62,665 bases of DNA, taken from contig CANHRE010000006.1 in the NCBI GenBank assembly GCA_947463095.1, positions 1 through 62,665 on the forward strand, in the 5' to 3' direction. Source of the DNA: Flavobacteriales bacterium. Its GTDB lineage: Bacteria; Bacteroidota; Bacteroidia; NS11-12g; UBA955. Numbering within the stretch: position 1 is the first letter of the stretch; every line of letters begins with the position of its first letter. Positions 60,301 to 62,665 of this stretch are shown here, piece after piece. Below the pieces are notes generated by a model. It had not been told where the DNA came from, did no database searches, and saw nothing but the letters and a program-made list of their open reading frames with translations. Position numbers and translations under genes: made by a program.

Positions 60301-60722
60301 TCGAAAAGAATGGTAGCATCGTGTTGAACCTGTCTTCCGGTCCGTTCGAATTGTTCCTGCAAGAAGTGGAAATAAGTTCAGAAGACATTCCGGGCTGGCA
60401 GGTGGCTACCGATGGCAACCTCACCGTGGCCCTGGACATCACGCTCAACGATGAATTGATTGCAGAAGGCTGGGCCCGCGATGTGGTGAACCGCATCCAG
60501 AATATGCGCAAGGAAAGCGGCTTGCAGGTTACCGATCGCATCGTGGTATCTTATGCAGCCGATGATCAACTGGCCGATGCCTGCACCCGTTTTAGCGCTT
60601 ATATTTGCGGCGAAGTTCTTGCTGATGCCATGAACCGCGTGGAAGGTGAAGTAGGGGAAGCGGTTGAATTAGAAGGCAAAAGCATTAGTATTCATATCAT
60701 ACCATCCTTAAATATCCCCTGA
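57390..60722 (+). CDS. ileS: Isoleucyl-tRNA synthetase
   Basis: 1,110 residues from ATG 57390 (MMYRTLKHVNW). The class I signature region is GPPSANGMPGIHHVM (about 46-60), where the HIGH motif takes the Bacteroidota form GIHH. KMSKRLGN lies at about 650. The editing CP1 domain spans about 190-400 and the anticodon-binding domain starts near 720. The long C-terminus exceeds that of E. coli IleS (938 residues) and matches the longer eukaryote-like group with an extra C-terminal domain. It charges tRNA-Ile. The dksA-like gene follows at 7 bp, and lspA after that: ileS-dksA-lspA is a common Bacteroidota order. Confidence 0.96.
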   Translation: MMYRTLKHVNWPDLELGVLDAWKRAETFRKSIENRKNAPAFTFYEGPPSANGMPGIHHVMSRALKDIFCRYKTLQGYRVDRRAGWDTHGLPVELQVEKRLGITKEDIGKSISIAEYNRECRKDVMQFKDTWDNLTERIGFWLDLEQPYITYENNYIESLWNLLQQLYQKGFLYKGYTIQPYSPAAGTGLSSHELNQPGTYKQVRDTTVVAQFKMQGSSDEYLLAWTTTPWTLPGNTGLAVSADIEYVQVQTFNPYTGIPVKLYLAHNLLGRWFDPAGANAPASDWKPGDKILPWKVLKHLKGRDLEGLRYEQLLPYVQPESGDNFRVVCADFVTTEDGTGIVHLAPSFGADDFRTAQLNNLGSLTTVDRQGRFVPEVSDFAGEYVKEAFLSEDQKEAARLHQGRDKYLSVDERIAIKLKQENKAFRVEKYEHSYPHCWRTDKPILYYPLESWFIRTTAVKDRMVELNKTINWKPRATGEGRFGNWLENLVDWNLSRSRYWGTPLPIWRSEDGTEERCIGSLQELKEACREAVQAGLMKGNPVDQPDFELHRPWVDDIVLLSPQGKPMRRETDLIDVWFDSGAMPYAQWHMPFENKEQFAQSFPADFIAEGVDQTRGWFFTLHAIAVMLHDSVAYKNVVANGLVLDKNGNKMSKRLGNAVDPFTTVAQYGADALRWYMISNAPPWDNLKFDLEGIAEVQRKFFGTLYNTYSFFALYAGLDGFVFHPDSQIPYEQRTELDRWILSKLHSLMVQVEAAMDDYDPTRAARAIEDFVAEQLSNWYVRLSRRRFWKGSMNEDKQAAYETLFECLLRVSELISPISPFFSEWLYQSLSDPMRKSDSNQIHESVHLSNFPKHRENLIDQELEATMQVAQSLCSMVLSIRKKEKLRVRQPLGRIMVPISGADFRRRLEHVEALILSEVNVKELQYLAEDNEVLVKKIRLNFKALGPRVGSGMKDLQEQAKHFSQEQIRELEKNGSIVLNLSSGPFELFLQEVEISSEDIPGWQVATDGNLTVALDITLNDELIAEGWARDVVNRIQNMRKESGLQVTDRIVVSYAADDQLADACTRFSAYICGEVLADAMNRVEGEVGEAVELEGKSISIHIIPSLNIP

Positions 60723-60729
60723 TTACGCC

Positions 60730-61104
60730 ATGGAAAAAAATCGCTACTCCGAAGAAGAACTCAAGGAATTTCGAGATTTAATCAACAAAAAGCTTGATGT
60801 AGCACGAGAGGAATTCAACACCTTGCAGCGCCAGTTGCGCGATGGAAATGAAAACGGTACTGACAATACCAACAATAACTACCTGACCCTCGACGATGGT
60901 GCCGATACCTTTGAAAAAGAGAATCTTACCCAGCTTGCAGGCCGGTTGAAGAAATTCATCAACAACCTGGAAGCCGCACTGGTGCGTGTGGAAAATGGAA
61001 CCTACGGCGTATGTAAAGTAACAGGGAAGTTGATTCCCAAAGAACGCCTGCGCGCTGTTCCGCATACCACCATGAGCATTGAGGCCAAGCTGAGCCAAAA
61101 GTAA
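60730..61104 (+). CDS. TraR/DksA-family protein with a single cysteine
   Basis: 124 residues. Two helices (about 1-80) form the coiled-coil arm of DksA-like proteins, followed by ENGTYGVCKVTGKLIPKERLRAVPHTT, where the zinc-ribbon position keeps only one cysteine. A canonical Cys4 zinc finger is therefore absent. DksA proteins bind the RNA polymerase secondary channel. This subgroup is common in Bacteroidota and its role is not well known. It lies between ileS (7 bp) and lspA (30 bp) and is likely cotranscribed with both. Confidence 0.88.
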   Translation: MEKNRYSEEELKEFRDLINKKLDVAREEFNTLQRQLRDGNENGTDNTNNNYLTLDDGADTFEKENLTQLAGRLKKFINNLEAALVRVENGTYGVCKVTGKLIPKERLRAVPHTTMSIEAKLSQK

Positions 61105-61134
61105 CCTGTGACGCAAAACCCGCATCACCTACCC

Positions 61135-61785
61135 ATGCAGGAACCCGCAGCTTCCCTCTGGAAACGCTTGTGGTTGCCTGTTGCCCTGATTGCTTTCATC
61201 CTGATTGCCGACCAGGTACTGAAAGTATGGGTGAAAACCCATATGGCCTGGCGCGAACAGTTTAGCATTTTCGGTGATTGGTTCGTGATGCACTATACCG
61301 AGAACAACGGCATGGCCTTTGGCATCGAACTGGGCGGCCGGCTCGGGAAATACCTGCTCACCACCTTCCGCATCGGAGCAGTGATGTTCGGCTGCTGGTA
61401 CCTGTACAAACAGGCAACCATGAAAGCCAGAAGGGGCTTCCTGATCTGCATCGCACTGATCATCGCCGGAGCCCTGGGTAACATCATTGATTCAGTGTTC
61501 TATGGTGTCATCTTTAAAGACCGGAACTTCTATCCCGGCGGTTGGTTTGAAGGCCGCGTGGTGGACATGTTCTACGCGCCCATCTGGGAAGGCTATCTGC
61601 CCTCCTGGATTCCGTTTTGGGGGGGTGAACACTTTACCTTCTTCGGCGCCATCTGGAACATCGCCGATGCTGCCATCAGCATAGGTGTAATCAGCATCCT
61701 GCTGTTTCAGAAATACCTCTTTGCCACAACCACGCTCGAACCCAATCCTTCAACAGCGAAGGAGCAAAATGCTTCGGAAGAGTAA
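61135..61785 (+). CDS. lspA: Lipoprotein signal peptidase
   Basis: 216 residues from ATG 61135; GTG 61108, 3 bp after the previous stop, is an alternative adding nine residues. Four hydrophobic segments are present. The catalytic aspartates lie in GALGNIIDSVFYG and in FGAIWNIADAAISIG. YTENNGMAFG is the typical N-terminal conserved motif. It cleaves prolipoproteins at the lipobox Cys in the inner membrane; many predicted substrates lie in this window. The loop before the second catalytic Asp is longer than in E. coli LspA. Confidence 0.93.
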   Translation: MQEPAASLWKRLWLPVALIAFILIADQVLKVWVKTHMAWREQFSIFGDWFVMHYTENNGMAFGIELGGRLGKYLLTTFRIGAVMFGCWYLYKQATMKARRGFLICIALIIAGALGNIIDSVFYGVIFKDRNFYPGGWFEGRVVDMFYAPIWEGYLPSWIPFWGGEHFTFFGAIWNIADAAISIGVISILLFQKYLFATTTLEPNPSTAKEQNASEE

Positions 61786-61825
61786 GCATTGGTTAAACCG
61801 CTGAAGAGTTAACTTCGAATAATAG

Positions 61826-61986
61826 GTCCTTCGACGGGCTCAGGATGACATGGGATTTTGTCAACCTGAACCCTTTGTCAATCTGAACCCTTTGTCAATC
61901 TGAACCCTTTGTCAATCTGAACCCTTTGTCAATCTAAATCCTTTGTCATCCTGAGCCTTTTGTCATCCTGAGCAACGTCGAAGGAC
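61826..61986. repeat. Palindromic TGTCATCCTGAGC...GTCGAAGGAC repeat arms
   Basis: The left arm gtccttcgacgggctcagg... (61826-61850) is the near-exact reverse complement of the right arm tgtcatcctgagc...gtcgaaggac (61961-61986). This sequence type is a widespread intergenic repeat in bacteria (known to me from many genomes). Confidence 0.75.
61859..61977 (+). repeat. Seven-unit 17-bp tandem repeat
   Basis: Units at 61859, 61876, 61893, 61910, 61927, 61944 and 61961. Units 2-4 are identical (tgtcaatctgaaccctt), unit 1 has one change, unit 5 has two, and units 6-7 grade into tgtcatcctgagc, the right arm of the palindrome. Confidence 0.88.
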
Positions 61987-62088
61987 GGCAAACTTTACCG
62001 GGTTTTCGAAGTTCATGGTTCTTGTGTCCCCGCCGATCTTGGGGCCATGATACTGCAGTATAACTCAGGATGAACATGCGCTATGTTC

Positions 62089-62129
62089 CATAAAAAAAGA
62101 GCAACCTGTGGGTTGCTCTTTTTTTATGG
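62089..62129. terminator. Bidirectional terminator
   Basis: A perfect inverted repeat. The GC-bearing core AGAGCAACC (62098-62106) pairs with GGTTGCTCT (62111-62119), and symmetric A and T runs extend the stem to CCAT/ATGG. It serves the minus-strand gene at 62145 and any readthrough from lspA. Confidence 0.9.
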
Positions 62130-62144
62130 GCTGCTGATGTTGAC

Positions 62145-62665
62145 TTAGCCGCCGATGATTTCTTTAATCAATTTCTGCTGTTCTGCAGTCCATTCAGGCG
62201 CAGCCGCTACCTGCTTCATCAGCGCCAGCGAAGCGCTTTGCTGTTTGAAGTAATTCAGGGTTTCTTTAGCAGGATTACTTAGGCGGCTGTTGAAACTCAT
62301 GCTTGCCTCAAACAGGTTGCGGCATACTAATTCGCTGAACAGGTTCAGGCGTTTCAGCGCATCGAAGGCATTAACCCGGGTGCGGAACTCATACATGGGT
62401 CCGGAATAATCCATTATCATGCCCTTCATCGGTCCGCTCATTTCCATTCCAAATTGCGGTATGGCCAGCTCCAGCCAGCGGATATGCAGGCCATGCTGGT
62501 TGCCGTAAAGGCCCTTGGTCAGCTCCAGATAGCCGGTGCGTTTGGAGGCGTCCTTTTGCCAGGCCATCAGCTTTACCAGTGCATTTTCTATAATTCCGTA
62601 GCTGGAATCTTTCAGCGCCTGCACCAGTATAGGTTCGTTGGCTTCTGAAGCGCTGAGGCTCTCCA
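62145..62665 (-). CDS. C-terminal part of a probable M1-type aminopeptidase (truncated at window edge)
   Basis: At least 173 residues. The frame stays open to the right edge, so the N-terminus is missing. The visible part is alpha-helical (ALKDSSYGIIENALVKLM, then MYEFRTRVNAFDALKRLNLF, then SNPAKETLNYFKQQSASLAL) and resembles the C-terminal helical HEAT-like domain of M1 peptidases. It resembles in particular the corresponding part of the M1 lipoprotein at 24623-27232. The catalytic domain is not in view, so the family call is tentative; another helical-repeat protein is possible. A strong terminator follows the stop. Confidence 0.5.
   Translation of the reverse strand, partial: ESLSASEANEPILVQALKDSSYGIIENALVKLMAWQKDASKRTGYLELTKGLYGNQHGLHIRWLELAIPQFGMEMSGPMKGMIMDYSGPMYEFRTRVNAFDALKRLNLFSELVCRNLFEASMSFNSRLSNPAKETLNYFKQQSASLALMKQVAAAPEWTAEQQKLIKEIIGG

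Larger units (their letters stand above)
61786..62088. other. Non-coding repeat region after lspA
   Basis: No gene. It holds an inverted pair of 25-26-bp arms (61826-61850 and 61961-61986) around a 17-bp tandem array, then about 100 bp of unremarkable sequence before the terminator. Confidence 0.6.

Noticed and set aside
61859-61977. CRISPR array
   Set aside because: The units are contiguous 17-bp tandem repeats with no unique spacers and no cas genes nearby.

Overview
The window reads as ordinary chromosome of a member of the Bacteroidota, probably an aquatic one. Signature families include a type IX secretion (T9SS) plug protein (DUF5103), a giant secreted protein ending in a gliding-motility-type (CHU_C / type B) sorting domain, a DUF5686 outer-membrane protein, type III glutamine synthetase, GldI-like FKBP proteins, Omp28-like and FG-GAP lipoproteins, and a light-driven proton pump of the proteorhodopsin class. 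Several genes and both tRNAs have the Bacteroidota -7 promoter element TAnnTTTG, in a few cases almost touching the start codon. The species cannot be named from this sequence.

Layout. 0.46-4.7 kb: a plus-strand run of KdsC-like phosphatase, alpha/beta hydrolase, CBS protein, BamA-like outer-membrane protein and NAD kinase. 4.7-6.1 kb: a small accessory patch with a HigB/HigA toxin-antitoxin pair, whose toxin is frameshifted, and several palindromic repeats. 6.1-13.3 kb: minus-strand genes for a GT87-like glycosyltransferase, CysS, a DinB protein, and an operon nrnA - FKBP lipoprotein - double FKBP - rfbB. 13.3-17.4 kb: MetG, a haem-motif/FG-GAP lipoprotein, a TMEM220 protein and tRNA-Arg(CCU). 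17.4-24.6 kb: a repeat-rich gap, secreted and outer-membrane proteins, glutathione peroxidase, an Omp28-like lipoprotein, XerD-type recombinase and a THI5/NMT1-like protein. 24.6-28.1 kb: M1 aminopeptidase lipoprotein and PfkB sugar kinase. 28.2-30.4 kb: tRNA-Asn followed by an AT-richer patch with two small envelope genes, an elaborate palindromic element and an attC-like site. 30.4-39.7 kb: T9SS plug, FtsK, LolA-like carrier, a TPR/zinc-ribbon/Nif3 operon and RlmI. 39.7-49.1 kb: the 1,374-residue T9SS-type protein, TSUP permease, pyruvate dehydrogenase E1 beta, a transglutaminase-like exported protein and glutamine synthetase III. 49.1-56.2 kb: a GT2 fusion protein, RecR, a slipin/NfeD pair, a beta-barrel protein, a YkuD-like protein and MnmH. 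56.2-62.7 kb: rhodopsin, IleS, a DksA-like protein, LspA, a repeat array, and the cut-off end of a probable M1-type peptidase.

How the genes connect. Much of the window serves the envelope: lipoprotein processing (LspA) and transport (LolA-like), outer-membrane barrels, periplasmic folding (FKBPs), surface polysaccharide (RfbB, GT2, GT87, KdsC) and secretion (T9SS plug plus a likely substrate). A second group is translation and nucleic-acid housekeeping (CysS, MetG, IleS, MnmH, RlmI, NrnA, RecR, XerD, FtsK).

The items most worth following are: the rhodopsin, which has a glycine where carotenoid-antenna-binding rhodopsins have one; the branched palindromic element and attC-like site beside tRNA-Asn; the fusion of a GT2 glycosyltransferase to a sugar-phosphate transferase-like module that has lost its catalytic part; the THI5-like protein without a signal peptide; and the frameshifted HigB. 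No complete new multi-gene system was recognised.
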